Counted from the first letter of the stretch, positions 32,901-44,366 are shown. The stretch is DNA of 64,000 bases from Distichodus sexfasciatus (GCA_032718565.1 JAVGVS010000692.1:1-64000); one strand, 5' to 3'. The notes: generated by a model not told the origin, from the sequence alone. Made by a program: numbers and translations.

Positions 32901-33100
32901 ATAATGAATGATTTAGACTTGGTAGATTGGTTCTTGTGTTGCTTCCTGATGTGTATCGTGCTCGGCTATTAGGGACGAAAAGTGTGGAACTCTGACTCAT
33001 CCCACTACAGAAAGACTCCATCCTTAATCCTGACAAAGACTTTCCTAGTTGCAGTTTCTTTCCAATTGAAGACCACAGAATGGAAGGGATGTGTTCAGAA

Positions 33101-33586
33101 TAGGGCTGTGCAAAAAAAATCAATACATCAATATATCGTGATTTTCCTGTCACAATATATCGATTTCTAGCTCCAAAAATCGATATTTCCAAGGGGGGGA
33201 TCTTGCACCACAAGCAGCCTCAGATAACTGCGGTACCGTTGAGGTACTCATGAGAAAGGTACTGTCCCCAAACACTGCTCCCTGGGTGGTACCTATGTCA
33301 GCTGCCCACTGCTCCTTCACGGAGGGGTCAAATGCAGAGGTCACATTTCATTATGGTGCACTGTGTGCTGTGCCGTGTTCACAATGACAAATAATCACTC
33401 ACTTTTACTTACAGTATATAATTACATTTACTCAGATTCAACTGTTTTTGGATGAAGCTGAAAGATTTTTTTTTTTTTAATTAAAAAAATTCTTTTCTGT
33501 CGATATGCACTCCCCTAAAACTTTAACCTGGTCAACCTTGCAACATTACTTTTATGTATAAAATTTTGCAATATTGTGCAACCCTA
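33101..33586. mobile_element. Possible hAT element with TAGGGCTGTGC ends
   Basis: Left TAGGGCTGTGCAA and, in reverse, right TAGGGTTGCACAATATTGC are similar. AATATATCGTGATTTTCCTG and its partial complement form an inner hairpin, as in common fish hAT MITEs. The flanking octamers do not match, and an S1 SINE lies inside. Two independent fragments remain possible. Confidence 0.4.
33228..33414 (+). mobile_element. 5'-truncated S1 SINE
   Basis: It starts near GCGGTACCGTTGAGGTACTC and includes ACTGTCCCCAAACACTGCTC, CACTGCTCCTTCACGGAGGG and the 3' end ATAATCACTCACTTTTAC. The tRNA head is missing. Confidence 0.85.
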
Positions 33587-33599
33587 ACTAACCACAACT

Positions 33600-34170
33600 C
33601 CCCCACCTCCATGGCCATGTCAACTGATTTTGTCTCTCATCTACCGGCGAATGAGATGGAGCTGTGGTTTGGGCCTCTATAGGTAGAGAACGGTTTCGTC
33701 AAATAGCAATCTTGCGTAGCCTATTAAAATTAATTGCTCTTTTGTTACTCGTTTTCGATTAGCTTCCACACTTGGCCTTATTATGGTTTTAATAAGGATT
33801 TGTGCAGAGGTAACTGAACCCAGATTAGTGCGATGAGGAGGATGGCATGCGGCAGCCAGGCATGAGGGAGGTCTTTATCCCGGCTACAGCGTTGGACATG
33901 AGAGACATTTAGCCTTAAGTGTCACCTAAATGGGCCTCCTTATGAGGATGTGTTATAGAGAAATGACAGTGTAGTCCCTTATGATTAGATGGGATGGAGG
34001 TCATGGGAGGCTGGGTAATGGTGATGAGAGATGTGCATTTACCTTGAAACGCCTTATTACTCTTGAAAGGAGGAAAACCTCTTTCCCTCGCACTTTCTCT
34101 CACACGCTCGGGCACGTCTTGCTGTCTTTGTGAGGCCCTTCATTTGCCTTCCATGTTGACAAGACTAGAA
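33600..34170. other. Repeat-free island, strong candidate conserved non-coding element
   Basis: 570 bp with no repeat similarity and with runs such as GCCTATTAAAATTAATTGCT, CCTTATTATGGTTTTAATAA and GGGCCTCCTTATGAGG. The AT-rich homeodomain-type words mixed with unique GC-balanced sequence are what vertebrate developmental enhancers look like. No exon. Confidence 0.35.
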
Positions 34171-34406
34171 TTAACACTAAATTTAATCCTAACTCCAGGT
34201 AGTTTTTGCCTCTTTTACATTTCCTAAACAAGCTGCAACTAGTCATCGTTTTTTTTTTCCTTATGAGGACCAGTCCTTACATGCAAAAATGTACTGAACA
34301 GGCCACAAAAAAACATATCTCAGATATTCTAACCTTTTAGGGGACAACATTTTCATTTACAGCAGTTAGCATACGCTCTCGTCCTGGGGTGCACTTCTTA
34401 AAAGCA

Positions 34407-35190
34407 TAGTTGGTAACATATTGCTAACTACATTAGCAACACTATGTACACTATGTTAGTTGCTAATGTACACTGATAGTTGCTAACGGACACTGTGTTA
34501 GTTGCTAAGGTACACTATGTTAGTTGGTAACGTACACTAAGTTAGTTGATAATGTACACTGTGTTCGTTGCTAATGTACACTATGTTCGTTACTGTTGTA
34601 GACTATGTTAGTTGCTAATGTACACTATGTTCGTTACTGTTGTAAACTATGTTAGTTGCTAATGTACACTATGTTCATTGCTATTGTACACTGTTAGTTG
34701 CTAACATACACTATGTTAATTGCTAATGTACACTATGTTAATTGCTAACGTACACTGTTAGTTGCTAATGTACACTATGTTAGTTGCTAATGTACACTAT
34801 GTTAATTGCTAACGTACACTATGTTAGTTGATAACATACACTAAGTTAGTTGATAATGTACACTGTGTTCGTTGCTAATGTACACTATGTTAGTTGCTAA
34901 CGTACATTAAGTTAGTTGATAATGTACACTGTTATTTGCTAATGTACACTGTTAGTTGCTAATATACACTGTTATTTGCTAATGTACACTATGTTAGTTG
35001 GTAATGTACACTATCTTAGTTACTAACGTACACTGTTAGTTGCTAATATACACTGTTAGTTGCTAATGTACAGTATGTTAGTTGCTAATGTACACTATGT
35101 TAGTTGCTAATGTACACTATATTAGTTGCTAACGTACACTATATTACTTACTAATGTACACTATGTTAATTGTTAATGTACACTATGTTT
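34407..35190 (+). repeat. 22-bp minisatellite, about 36 units
   Basis: Units of GTTGCTAATGTACACTATGT plus TA repeat over about 780 bp. A 20-bp variant lacks two bases (ACACTGTTA instead of ACACTATGTTA), and single-base variants GTTCGTT, GTTAATT and AACGTAC are interspersed. The first units (34400-34450) are the most degenerate. Confidence 0.92.
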
Positions 35191-35345
35191 TCAAGACTCC
35201 ACACAGAAAGGCCCTGTGGCCGACCCAGGGATTGAACACAGGACCCTCTCTGCGCCACCGCAACCCTCCCGCGACCCGTCTCTGCGACCCCGATAGAAAT
35301 TAAGCGGTTCAGATAATAAATGAATACATGAATGAAGGAATGAAT
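35191..35345. mobile_element. Chimeric S3 SINE: reversed head joined to forward tail
   Basis: 35195-35255 is the reverse complement of an S3 head (ACTCCACACAGAAAGGCCCT, AGGGATTGAACACAGGACC). From 35256 the sequence is a plus-strand S3 3' end (GCGACCCCGATAGAAATTAA) with a GAATGAATG tail. An internal inversion or deletion is needed to explain this. Confidence 0.7.
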
Positions 35346-35576
35346 GAATATTAGAGACTAAAAAGTTAGTGCACAGACAACAAGCATACATGTCAGTGGG
35401 TTAGAGTGGCCTTCACAGCTGCCTAAAACACACATAAGGGACCCAGTTCTTTTCTTTTATCCTTCTTGCAACTCTGACAACTCGCAGGTTTACTGCTTTA
35501 GTGTTTTAAAAGTAGGGTAGCATATAACCTAAATTAGAGATGCTACTAACTTAAATACTTTTTCAGTATGTTATCA

Positions 35577-35797
35577 TTATCAAATCTACACGCAGTTCAC
35601 AACTAAGGGGCAATTTTATAGTAAACAATCCACATACATCACATGCTTTTGGAATGTGGGAGGAAATCAGGAGAAAACTCACACGAACATGAGGAGAGCA
35701 TGTGAACTCCACACAGAAATTCCCCATGAACGACCTAGGGATCAAACGCAGGACCTTCTTGCGTGAGACGACCACACTAGCCACCACGTTGCCCTTT
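35577..35797 (-). mobile_element. S3 SINE 5' part
   Basis: Reverse complement of S3: GGAATGTGGGAGGAAATCAG, TGTGAACTCCACACAGAAAT, GATCAAACGCAGGACCTTCT and the tRNA-like head ending near CACCACGTTGCC. Confidence 0.78.
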
Positions 35798-36164
35798 TTG
35801 ACGATTTTACTGTGGCAAAACCTACATTGTTACCAGGGGCGTTGCCAGCCTTTAGGGACACAAATAAATAGGCTAAATAATTGTAAAATTATTTTGCCTC
35901 AAAATAATCTAGGCAGTAGTTCCAGTAAAATCAGCTGGCGACACCCCTGATTGTTACTAAAAATAATTGTTTTCTCTTTACGAAGACAATAACACCTATC
36001 AGGTGTTTCTAACTGGTGCTGAATTGGAAGAAGTGGCATCTGATAGGCTACCACGTCCACATTGTGCATGCTCATTGCATCACAGTGCACTCTTGGCAAC
36101 TGTGAGATGACGTCAGAGGATGGAGTCCAACTTGATGAAGATGGAAAAAGGAAGATTTGACAGT

Positions 36165-36302
36165 GGTGGCCTAGTGGAAATATTATTCACTCTGGACTAA
36201 AAGGTTTCAGCTTTAGGTCCAGAACTACTAGCATTTAGCCCCTGATCAAAACCCTTCACTCCAAGTTGCTCCAGAGAGACAGTCCCTGAGATCAGCTCTC
36301 AC
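36165..36302 (+). mobile_element. S2 SINE, 3'-truncated
   Basis: GTGGTGGCCTAGTGG (box A-like), GGTTTCAGCTTTAGGTCCAG, GATCAAAACCCTTCACTCCA and TTGCTCCAGAGAGACAGTCC. The tail is missing. Confidence 0.65.
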
Positions 36303-36402
36303 AAGCCACACCAAATACTGTATTGACCCCCCAAAATTCTACCTGTTGGGATTTTTATTTGGTTTTTCAAAAAGGTCTTCCTTCATCATCCATCATCCGG
36401 AG

Positions 36403-36630
36403 GTAGTTGGTAGCGTAACAGTTAGGGCATTCGCTCAGAAGGTCACTGGTTCGAATCCCAGTACCGGTAAAGGTACCACTGAGGTACTCATGAGTAAGGT
36501 ACTGTCCCCAACCACTGCTCCCCAGGCGCTGCTCTTGTTAGGTGCCCATTGCTCCTTTACGGATGGGTCAAATACAGAGGGCACATGTGCTGTGCTGTGG
36601 TGTGTTCAGAATGACAAATAATCACTCACT
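36403..36630 (+). mobile_element. S1 SINE (full length)
   Basis: GTAGTTGGTAGCGTAACAGT, box B GGTTCGAATCCCAG, ACCACTGAGGTACTCATGAG, TGCTCCTTTACGGATGGG and the 3' end ATAATCACTCACTC. Confidence 0.9.
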
Positions 36631-36719
36631 CATATACTCATCGGCTGACCTTCACACATCACCATTCGTCAGAACAAAAACAAATTTTTGTGATTCTTCC
36701 AGGCTTTGAGGTAAACCCA

Positions 36720-37330
36720 CATCTCCAGCCTTTACTCACAACACAGCAGGTTTAATCCCTGTTATTAAGCGCTGCCGTCACACTTTTAAGCGAGGCTCTT
36801 AATTCCACGTAGTCTCTGGTAAGGAGCTGACTAATGAAACTGCTTCAGGTAAGAGTCATAATGTCGACCAAGCTGTGAAAAATTACGCTCATTTAGATGA
36901 TGAATGAACTATTTTCCAGTGCGCGCTAAGGGTTGACAGACGTCATTTCTGTAGTCAGGGGGTCAGGTTTGAGGTCACGTCTTCAAATTCTCAACTACAC
37001 TACGGATTTTACCTGGAAACTGATCTTCCCCTTTAACCATCTGTTAGTAATGGGTTTCTTTTTTCCCTTGAATCCTCCTCTAATTAACAGCCAGGGGGAA
37101 AAGCTATCTGCAAAGCAAAGTTGGGAATATTCCAGGAATTAAAAAATGTAGTTCCTTCTCCCCGATTAGTCGCCAAGCAATTAGCATGAAAGCTTGAACT
37201 AAGTAAAGCAAACTTGGCTACAAACTCATTCCACAACATGGGCTGAATTTGGTCAAATCGGAAATAATTTTCCCAAAATAAACACACTCCTCTCCCCAAA
37301 AATGGAGTCGGTCCAGATGATTCCAGCTGT
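36720..37330. other. Repeat-free island, candidate conserved non-coding element
   Basis: It includes TTATTAAGCGCTGCCGTCAC, AATTACGCTCATTTAGATGA and, at 37160-37185, the POU-like word CAATTAGCATGAAAG. No repeat match and no exon. Confidence 0.3.
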
Positions 37331-37458
37331 GGCTTGGGGGGCTGTTGCTAAGGTCAGGGCCATATTATCTGCGTGGCGGTTATTTTAGAGGTTTTGGTGC
37401 ATCTTAATGAAACATACTTTTATAAGGCATGTCTACAAACTCTGCCACTCATACAATA

Positions 37459-37499
37459 TGTTGGTAGTGTAGCGGTTAGGGAATTGACCCTGTGATCAT
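37459..37499 (+). mobile_element. S1 SINE head fragment
   Basis: TTGGTAGTGTAGCGGTTAGG and GAATTGACCCTGTGATCAT only. It abuts the hAT core fragment directly. Confidence 0.6.
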
Positions 37500-37975
37500 A
37501 TTACTTGATAACAAATAATGCATTTTTCTATATTTATTTTTTCTCTATTGATTACTTTCTGACATTATAAAATGGTTAAAATATTTTCTGATCAGTTGAA
37601 AATGAAGAAATAATAAAATTTTGAGGTTATTTTGGTCTATAAAATGAGCTGCTTTTGGCCTTTCTGGAAGAGAATTACGTTTTTGTGAGTGATGCCGTTC
37701 CATACGAGAGTCGCGGGTGCTCACACACTGCATGAGTGTTTACATCGCAAATAATGTAATGAATGCGATTTTATACAGTTACTTCAGATTTGTGCACGAA
37801 ATTACTCAGAAATAATTTCTCATACAGAGGGAAGAATATAATGTCTGGTAAATTGAAATTCTTGTGATTCTGACGGTATGTGTGCGGTTTCTGTAAGTTA
37901 AAGGGATTCTGAGTTATTAAAACACTAATTAATAAACAACACCAAACACATGCATCAGTTTCAAAAAGTTAAACT
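37500..37975 (+). mobile_element. Shared hAT core fragment
   Basis: ACTTGATAACAAATAATGC, AAAATGAGCTGCTTTTGGCC, GCCGTTCCATACGAGAGTCG and CTGTAAGTTAAAGGGATTCT match the core in copies A and C, but both outer ends are missing. Confidence 0.75.
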
Positions 37976-38089
37976 GAAAGATTCGTTTTTTGTTTTTTGT
38001 TAAATTGTATAAATTATCTCTCATGATGATTGTGTTTGCACTCGTCCCGTATAGACAGCTTTTTCTCTGTGATGGACAGACACGTGGTG

Positions 38090-38260
38090 TAAAAGTAAGA
38101 CGTTAATTAACACTCCATCTCGCGCTGGTGCTGGTGTGTGGACTGCAGATGGTAATTAACGAGATGTTTTTGTGTAATTTAATTAGTGTGTTTGTCTGCA
38201 GAAGTGGAACGTTACGAGCACCGCGTTTACTTAGGTGCATTCAGGAGGTGACTTTTAAAA
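38090..38260. other. Short repeat-free island
   Basis: TTAATTAACACTCCATCTCG, GATGGTAATTAACGAGATG and TAATTTAATTAGTGTG contain several homeodomain-type TAAT cores. Regulatory role is only inferred. Confidence 0.25.
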
Positions 38261-38309
38261 AATGTTGCTTTTAAAAGTGTTCTGTAGGAATCAGAAGATA
38301 TTTACACTC

Positions 38310-38322
38310 TCACACTCTCATC

Positions 38323-38357
<35 letters not shown>

Positions 38358-39515
38358 TTCTTTCCCTCACTGTCTGTCTGTCTGTCTCTTTTTGTTCTAT
38401 CTTTCTTCTGTTTTTCTAGTTGTCTTGATTTGTCTCATTCTCTTTCAATCTTACGCTCTCAAGATCATAGTCATTCTCTGCCCTAATCGCTACCTCTTTT
38501 TTCTTTCTTTGTCTTTCTCTTTCTCTCTTTCAATCTTTTTCGTTCTTTCTTTCTTTATTTGTTTCTTTATTTCAGTCTTTCTTTCTTTATTTCAGTCTTT
38601 CTTTCTTTCTTTCAGTCTTTCTTTCTTTCAGTCTTTTTCTTTCTTTCAGTCTTTCTTTCTCTCTTTCTTTCTTTTTTCTTTCTTTCAGTCTTTTTTCTTT
38701 CTTTCTTTCTTTCAGTCTTTCTTTCTCTCTTTCTTTCTTTTTTCTTTCTTTCTTTCTTTCTTTCTTCCCTCCTTCCTTTCAGTACTTCGCCATCACACCG
38801 TTCTTACTATTGCAATGTGGTGCCTTTACTATCTTCCTTTCTTTTCTTTCTTCACTTTCCAGTCTTTCTCTCTTCAGTCTTTCTTTCTAATCTCCTGTCT
38901 CTCTCACCCACACCATTCTCTCTGCCTTTCATTATTTTTTTATCTCACACTCTCATTCTTCACCTCCTCCTCCCTCTCTCTCTCCTGCCCTCACTGCTGA
39001 TGCTATAAGGTATTGATCGCTGTTGTGTTGATCAAAGACTCGCAGCATTGTGCATCCTCCTTCATTTCCCCTCTGCCTCTTTCCCTCCATCTCTCATGTG
39101 CTTGGCCGCTTGTCCTCCAGACGGATGAAGAGTTGAACCGAAGTGACGTAAGATTAAGCTCAGATCTGCTCCAACCTCTTATCTCTCGCTTCCTCTCTCT
39201 TTTATCTCTATCTCTCAACTTTCTCCATTGCCCTCTCTTTCTCCGTCTTTATATCTCTCTCCATCTCTGTCTTTTATCTCTCATTTCGTGATATTTCCAT
39301 TGCTCTCTCTTTTCTCCGCTCATCTCTCGCTTCTCTCACTCTCCATCTCTGTCTTTATCTCTCATTCTCGCATATTTCCTCCATTGCCTTCTCTCTCTCT
39401 CTTTATCTCTCTTCATCTGTGTCTTTATAGCTCACTCTCTTTTGTCTCTCTCTCTTTTTCTCTCTCATTCTCTCTCCATCTCTCTCACTCTCTCTCTCTC
39501 TTTCACTGCCGCTGC
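38310..39515 (+). repeat. 1.2-kb CT-rich tract with TTTC microsatellites
   Basis: (CT)n, (CA)n, then long (TTTC)n and TTTCAGTC arrays (38530-38770) and a CTCTTTATCTCT-type tail (39180-39515). Ser/Phe-rich frames of up to 202 codons here are artefacts. A repeat-free gap of about 170 bp lies at 39000-39180. Confidence 0.92.
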
Positions 39516-39529
39516 CTTGCCGCTATCAT

Positions 39530-39930
39530 CCCTCCTTCATCTGCCGGCAGCTTTAAATTGAAAAGAGCAGTGTAAGCTCATTATACACGTGCCCTTGAAG
39601 ACGTCGTCACGCCGCATGCCGCTAACAGAGCTTAATCCCTTCAAGATGGAGCCGCTAACCGCCGAGCGGCTCGTTGGCTGGCTAGCTACCTAGCTGGCGT
39701 CGCCATCCGCTCGTAACGAACTCGGGCCGTTCCTTTCCTTTTTTCTCCTTTGTGAGAGATATGGATACAGCCATCTATAATTCATGCTGTTGTCTGGCTG
39801 TATCGACTGCATTCTCCGGAGGGGAAATTCTTCAAACGTGAAAGTCGGCCCACTTTCCTTTCAAATTGAAGAGGGCACTTTTCAAGCACAGATGAGTTCT
39901 AATTCAACCCGATATTTCCGCTCATGGAAG
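39530..39930. other. CpG-retaining repeat-free island
   Basis: CGTCGTCACGCCGCATGCCG, CGAGCGGCTCGTTGGC, CATCTATAATTCATGCTG and CATTCTCCGGAGGGGAAATT. No repeat similarity or exon. Confidence 0.3.
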
Positions 39931-40110
39931 AATAAGAGGACTAAACGCTATCTGTTCCAGCTACAAGCTACTTGTGATTAAAAGTATCTAAGTTACAGTT
40001 AAGCTTCTGTTTTTAATGCAGTAGTCAGCTACACTACAAGCTACAGAGAAAATGTAGCTAACTACTTTGAACAGTTTTCATCTAATAATGCTTTACGTAC
40101 TGGTTTCTTG

Positions 40111-40826
40111 CTTGTGGATTAAGCCTAGTCTTGGACTAATTTGTAATATCAATGGAGATCTACCATTCAGACTTAGGGTGCTTTCACACCTACAGCCTTT
40201 AGTCCGCTTCAATTGAACTTGAGTTCGTTTCCCCTCTTGGTGCGGCTCATTTGGTCTGGTGTGAACACGGTAATTGCACTTGGGTGCGGACCAAAACAAC
40301 CGCACTGAGAGCCCCAAAAAGAGGTGGTCTCGATCCGAATCAGTTAGCGAACTCTGGTGCGGTCCTCCTGGTGAGAAAGCATACCGAATCACGTGATATA
40401 CATACCTGTTGGATCTTCGGGAAAAATGTCGCATGATGAGCATATCAATGTTCCTCCTTATTAATGCGAACCACCTCCTGTATTTTCGCGATATTCGCCT
40501 TCGTTTTCCAGCCGTAACCGCGCTTGATTTTCAAGCGCAATAATTCGTCTGAAGTCGTGAATGCACGAGATGTAGAAAGTAATCACCATTTTTGTTCACG
40601 CGGCAAACACATCTGACCAATAAGCGGAGAGGACGTTCTCGCGTGATTTAAAGTGACACATTTTGGTACGCTTGGATTTTTTCCCGTGTGAAAACAAACC
40701 GAACCAAGGAGAAAATGCTACAAGTTTACAAAATTATCAACTGATTCGGACCAGAGCAAGCGTACTAAGGTGTGAAAGCACCCTTAAACCTAGGACTAGG
40801 CTTAATCAGCTGGGAAATTGGCCCTA
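40111..40826. mobile_element. Palindromic TTAAGCCTAGTC MITE, split by a Harbinger-like element
   Basis: The left arm ATTAAGCCTAGTCTTGGACT (40118 on) and the right arm CCTAGGACTAGGCTTAAT (40789-40806) are complementary. GGAGATCTACCATTCAGAC lies between them, and the typical downstream TGGGAAATTGGCCCTA follows. It resembles 57979-58058. The arms are separated by the 608-bp element at 40176-40783. Confidence 0.7.
40176..40783. mobile_element. PIF/Harbinger-like non-autonomous element, 608 bp
   Basis: Left GGGTGCTTTCACACCTAC and right, in reverse, GGGTGCTTTCACACCTTAG form a 16-bp identical terminus. TTA occurs on both sides (40173-40175 and 40784-40786), matching the TWA duplication of PIF/Harbinger elements. 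The outer sequence is one interrupted palindrome. No transposase frame. Confidence 0.72.
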
Positions 40827-41955
40827 GATGTATGAAATTTAATGCTAAAAGTAATGTGAAAATCTATGTTTTTAAACAATTTACTATCAGTGACATTCTG
40901 GGGGAAGTAAGCCTTTTGATTTTTGGTTTGCATAAGTTGTAAGTTCGTCTTTCATTTTGAAAAACAGCGATGGACCCACGCCGAGTTGTAGCGTCCAGCA
41001 CAAACAGCATCAACTCCAGAATTGCACTCCTGTCGTCAGATTTTACGGCAGACACAAGAGCCAGCCAGTTTAGATAGTAGATAAATACAAGTCTTCAGCC
41101 TCACAAGGTTTAAGTCACAGTTTACCAAACCTCTAAATTTTGCGTCAGAGTCTGCTAGTGGAAAGTGACGACTACATGTGCCCGACACCATTTAAGAATC
41201 CAAATTTGCACCAATGGGTGTATGTGCATCTCATTATGATGTTTAAAAGTTGGGTGGAAAGTAACACTGGACGTAAAGTGTAAGACTGTGTGCCTGATCT
41301 ATAGGAGAGCGGGATTACAAAAATAGAGATAGAAACTAATGAGATAGAAAAGAATAGATGGGAAATAAAGCTGGTCAATAAGGCACATCGCAGTTCTGCA
41401 GTCAGTGCTCTTCTGCATTTATAAGAATTCTAGTATCGAGTCCAACTCAAGCGGTAATTAGCATGAGTTGGTGACAAGGATTCATTAGAAATGTTTGTGT
41501 TTGCTGCTAAAAAAAGTATATTTGGAGTTTTACTTTGGCTGTACTTCTGCGAATACTGTGGTTAAACTGCATCTTTTGTATTATTCGTCTTGTCTAGTTT
41601 CATTTTTAGTTGTGATTTAGTTTAGCATGTAATTTCATAAATACAGAGTTTCCAGTAACAGAATCTGTCCCAAAACCAGACGTGAAATTTAGACCTTTGG
41701 TAAACTTTGACTCAAAACTTGCAAAGCCTAAGACTAAATATAAAACTGTTCTTTGTTTTATATTTGACCGTATTATATTGGAGCAAAATTTGCTGAGATG
41801 ATATAGGTTCTGTCTTGGGGTTTTCATATCTAATATAAAAATAAATACAGTAAGTAGGCTTGCACTTTCTGAAAAATATATATCTTTCCAGTAATATCAG
41901 CCCATAAATAAAAGCTCAAAAAAGCCCAAGCCCTCATAAGGTTAAGCCCTTGTTC
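40827..41955. other. 1.1-kb unassigned AT-rich stretch
   Basis: No repeat family or exon is recognised. AAGCCCTCATAAGGTTAAGC at about 41929 may be a decayed transposon terminus. Confidence 0.3.
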
Positions 41956-41959
41956 TCCA

Positions 41960-42300
41960 CCACGAAATCTCCCCCCCACTGTGCCCACCTGCCCGTCTAC
42001 CTGTCCGTCAGCCAGCTTCACTTTCCTGACCGCAGCCGTATTATTTTGACCGTAACCGTGGCCTCCTCTGAAATTAGCTAAATCACTCACGAGCTAATTG
42101 AAAGAGAGAGAGAATGGGGGGGTTAATTTCTATTATCGCCAGTGATGGTGGTCCAGACGCTCAGTCTCTGATCCTCGTTTAGATGATTGGAGGTAATTGA
42201 TGATAAAAAAAAATGGACCTGCCATGATGCTGTGATTGATAACGCTGACTGGCTAATTACAGAGCTGAGCATTCCATATCTGTCCCAGCCATCCATCCAT
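41960..42300. other. Repeat-free island with homeodomain-type motifs
   Basis: GGAGGTAATTGATGAT, GTGATTGATAACGCTGAC, GGCTAATTACAGAGCTGAGC and GACCGCAGCCGTATTATTTT. Dense TAAT/ATTA cores in unique sequence suggest a conserved enhancer, but no exon. Confidence 0.33.
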
Positions 42301-42303
42301 CAG

Positions 42304-42304
42304 C

Positions 42305-42340
<36 letters not shown>

Positions 42341-42385
42341 GAAGGAGGGAGGGAGAGACAGGAGGGAGGGAGGGAGAGAGAGTGA
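42304..42385 (+). repeat. AG-rich microsatellite
   Basis: (GA)n followed by GGAGGGAGG variants. Confidence 0.9.
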
Positions 42386-42570
42386 CTTTTCACTCTTGGA
42401 AAATAGAAATGACAGGAGGTCATAATTTTCATCCGAGTTGCTGTGTGAGAACTTAAATCAGCAACTTTGAGGCTCCAGCAAATCTTAGCAGAGACACTCG
42501 GGATGATTCAGAGGCTCCAGACGGCAGCTAACTCCTTAATTTACATGCAAGTGAGATCAGAGTAGAAGCG

Positions 42571-42598
42571 ACACACACACACACACACACACACACAG
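42571..42598 (+). repeat. CA microsatellite
   Basis: Pure (CA)14. Confidence 0.95.
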
Positions 42599-42684
42599 TA
42601 GAACTTCATTATTGTGAACTGTTCTTGGTTTTTAAATGCAGCAGGTCAAAGTAATTTATTTACATTTATGGCGTTCAGAATCCT

Positions 42685-43075
42685 TTTATCCATTCATCCA
42701 TTAGATCCATCAATTCCATGCATCCTTTTAATTCTTCCATTCCATCCATTCCATCCTTCCTTCCATCAATCCATCCTTCCATTAGATCCATCCATCCATC
42801 CATTACATCCATCCATTAGATCCATCAATTCCATCCATCCTTTTAATTCTTCCGTTCCATCTATTCCATCCTTCCTTCCATCAAACCATCCTTCCATTAC
42901 ATCCATCAATTCCATCCATCCATTACATCCTTCCTTCTATCCATCCATCCATTCATTTCATCAATCCATTAGATCCATCAATCCATTTAATTCTTCCATT
43001 CCATCCATTCCATCCATCCATCTATCCATTAGATCCTTCCATTCCATGCATCCATTCCATCTCATTTCCTTCTAT
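42685..43075 (+). repeat. CCAT-based minisatellite with higher-order units
   Basis: CCATCCATCCATTAGATCC, CATCAATTCCATCCATCC and TTTTAATTCTTCC recur in the same order at roughly 110-130-bp intervals. Confidence 0.85.
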
Positions 43076-43104
43076 TAGATTCTCTTCTCTTTGTTTATTG
43101 GTGG

Positions 43105-43225
43105 TGATGGTGGTATGATAGAGCCAGATTCCAACACACAATCTTTGGCCCGTAACCATGTAACACACAGAAAAAAGAAGTTGCTCTGGATAAGAGGGTT
43201 TGCTAAATTCTGTAAATGTAACTGT
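43105..43225. mobile_element. Broken S2 SINE remnant
   Basis: A reversed head part (GGTGGTATGATAGAGCCAGA, CAACACACAATCTTTGG) is joined to a forward tail (GTTGCTCTGGATAAGAGGGT, TGCTAAATTCTGTAAATG). Confidence 0.5.
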
Positions 43226-44276
43226 AAATTTGACTTGTTTAGAATGAGCAGTCTCCAGGTACGAAAGTTTTCTCAGACTTTCTTCAGGATAAAATCCAGT
43301 GACATTCAATAAAGAGGCCTCATTTTGCAAGTTACACCCAACTGTGGCACGTAACTACTTTGGCATTGACTAACAAATGGCAGTCATGTTAGAGTATTAA
43401 TTCATAAAGTAGTAGCAATTGTCTATTGTACATCACTGCACTACATACTGTATCCTACACTTCAGCGATGTACAGCATATTCAATGCTGCAGGTAGCAAC
43501 ACGGACTTGTACTTTATTAGAAACACATTGCAACTGTAACACTAATGATGAAATCTAATGAATGATTAACACAGGAAGAATTACTAAATTATTAAAGTAA
43601 TGCTGCATATGAACCCCAAAATCTCTCTAATAAATTTCAATGCATTTAAAATGTTCAGTTAGTATCACTTATATTTACATATTTTCTTTGCTTTAGCCAC
43701 AATCCTTTCTGTTCCACTGATCTCATGCAATTTGGAATGAAACTGAACATATTTCAGGTTTTGACACCATAATGGGCAATGCGTAAATGACGAATACTTT
43801 CTGGTGGGTCATTGTTTCCCTCTATGTCTGGGCATTAGATGTGGCAGCTGTGTTGTTTGTCTACAAGTCCCTAATAGTAAAGTGAAAAACATCTTTCACA
43901 TTAACTTGCTAGTTTCTCAGTAGTGATCATGCTGGCAGCGAACCACTGGCAGCACACCGATATAGTACAAAAGAGTCTTATTTTATTTTTAGAGGATCTG
44001 AACGCAAGCTAAATTCTGCAGCAGAGTGATTCACTCATTCATAAATTATCAATAAAAAGGTTTTAAGAAATAGATAGCACAAAACAGGCGTTTATATAAT
44101 CCTATGACTCATATTGAAGAGCGTGAAAATCCAGGTCTGAACCGACCTAATAACTCATCATAAGTGAATCATAAATCTCTAAACTCTAAAATATTACTAG
44201 GTTTGTTGTATAAAACACTAACATTAACAATTCAATATAATGACAACAGATTCCAGAAACATTTTAAATCATTTCA
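43226..44276. other. 1-kb unassigned AT-rich stretch
   Basis: No repeat family, RNA gene or exon is recognised. Confidence 0.35.
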
Positions 44277-44310
44277 ATTTACAGCATTTAGCAGATGCTC
44301 TTATTTGGAA
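44277..44310 (-). mobile_element. S2 SINE tail fragment
   Basis: TTTACAGCATTTAGCAGATG and CTCTTATTTGG. Confidence 0.55.
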
Positions 44311-44366
44311 CAACGTACATCGGTGCTTCATAGTCCACGTCTGTTCTTCAAACCTATAAAGCGTAT

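Noticed and set aside
33101..33586. Complete hAT element with target duplication
   Set aside because: The ends look alike, but the flanking octamers GTTCAGAA and ACTAACCA do not match, so only a low-confidence call was kept.
34407..35190. CRISPR-like regular repeats
   Set aside because: Units are directly adjacent with no unique spacers, and the surrounding DNA is vertebrate; it is a minisatellite.
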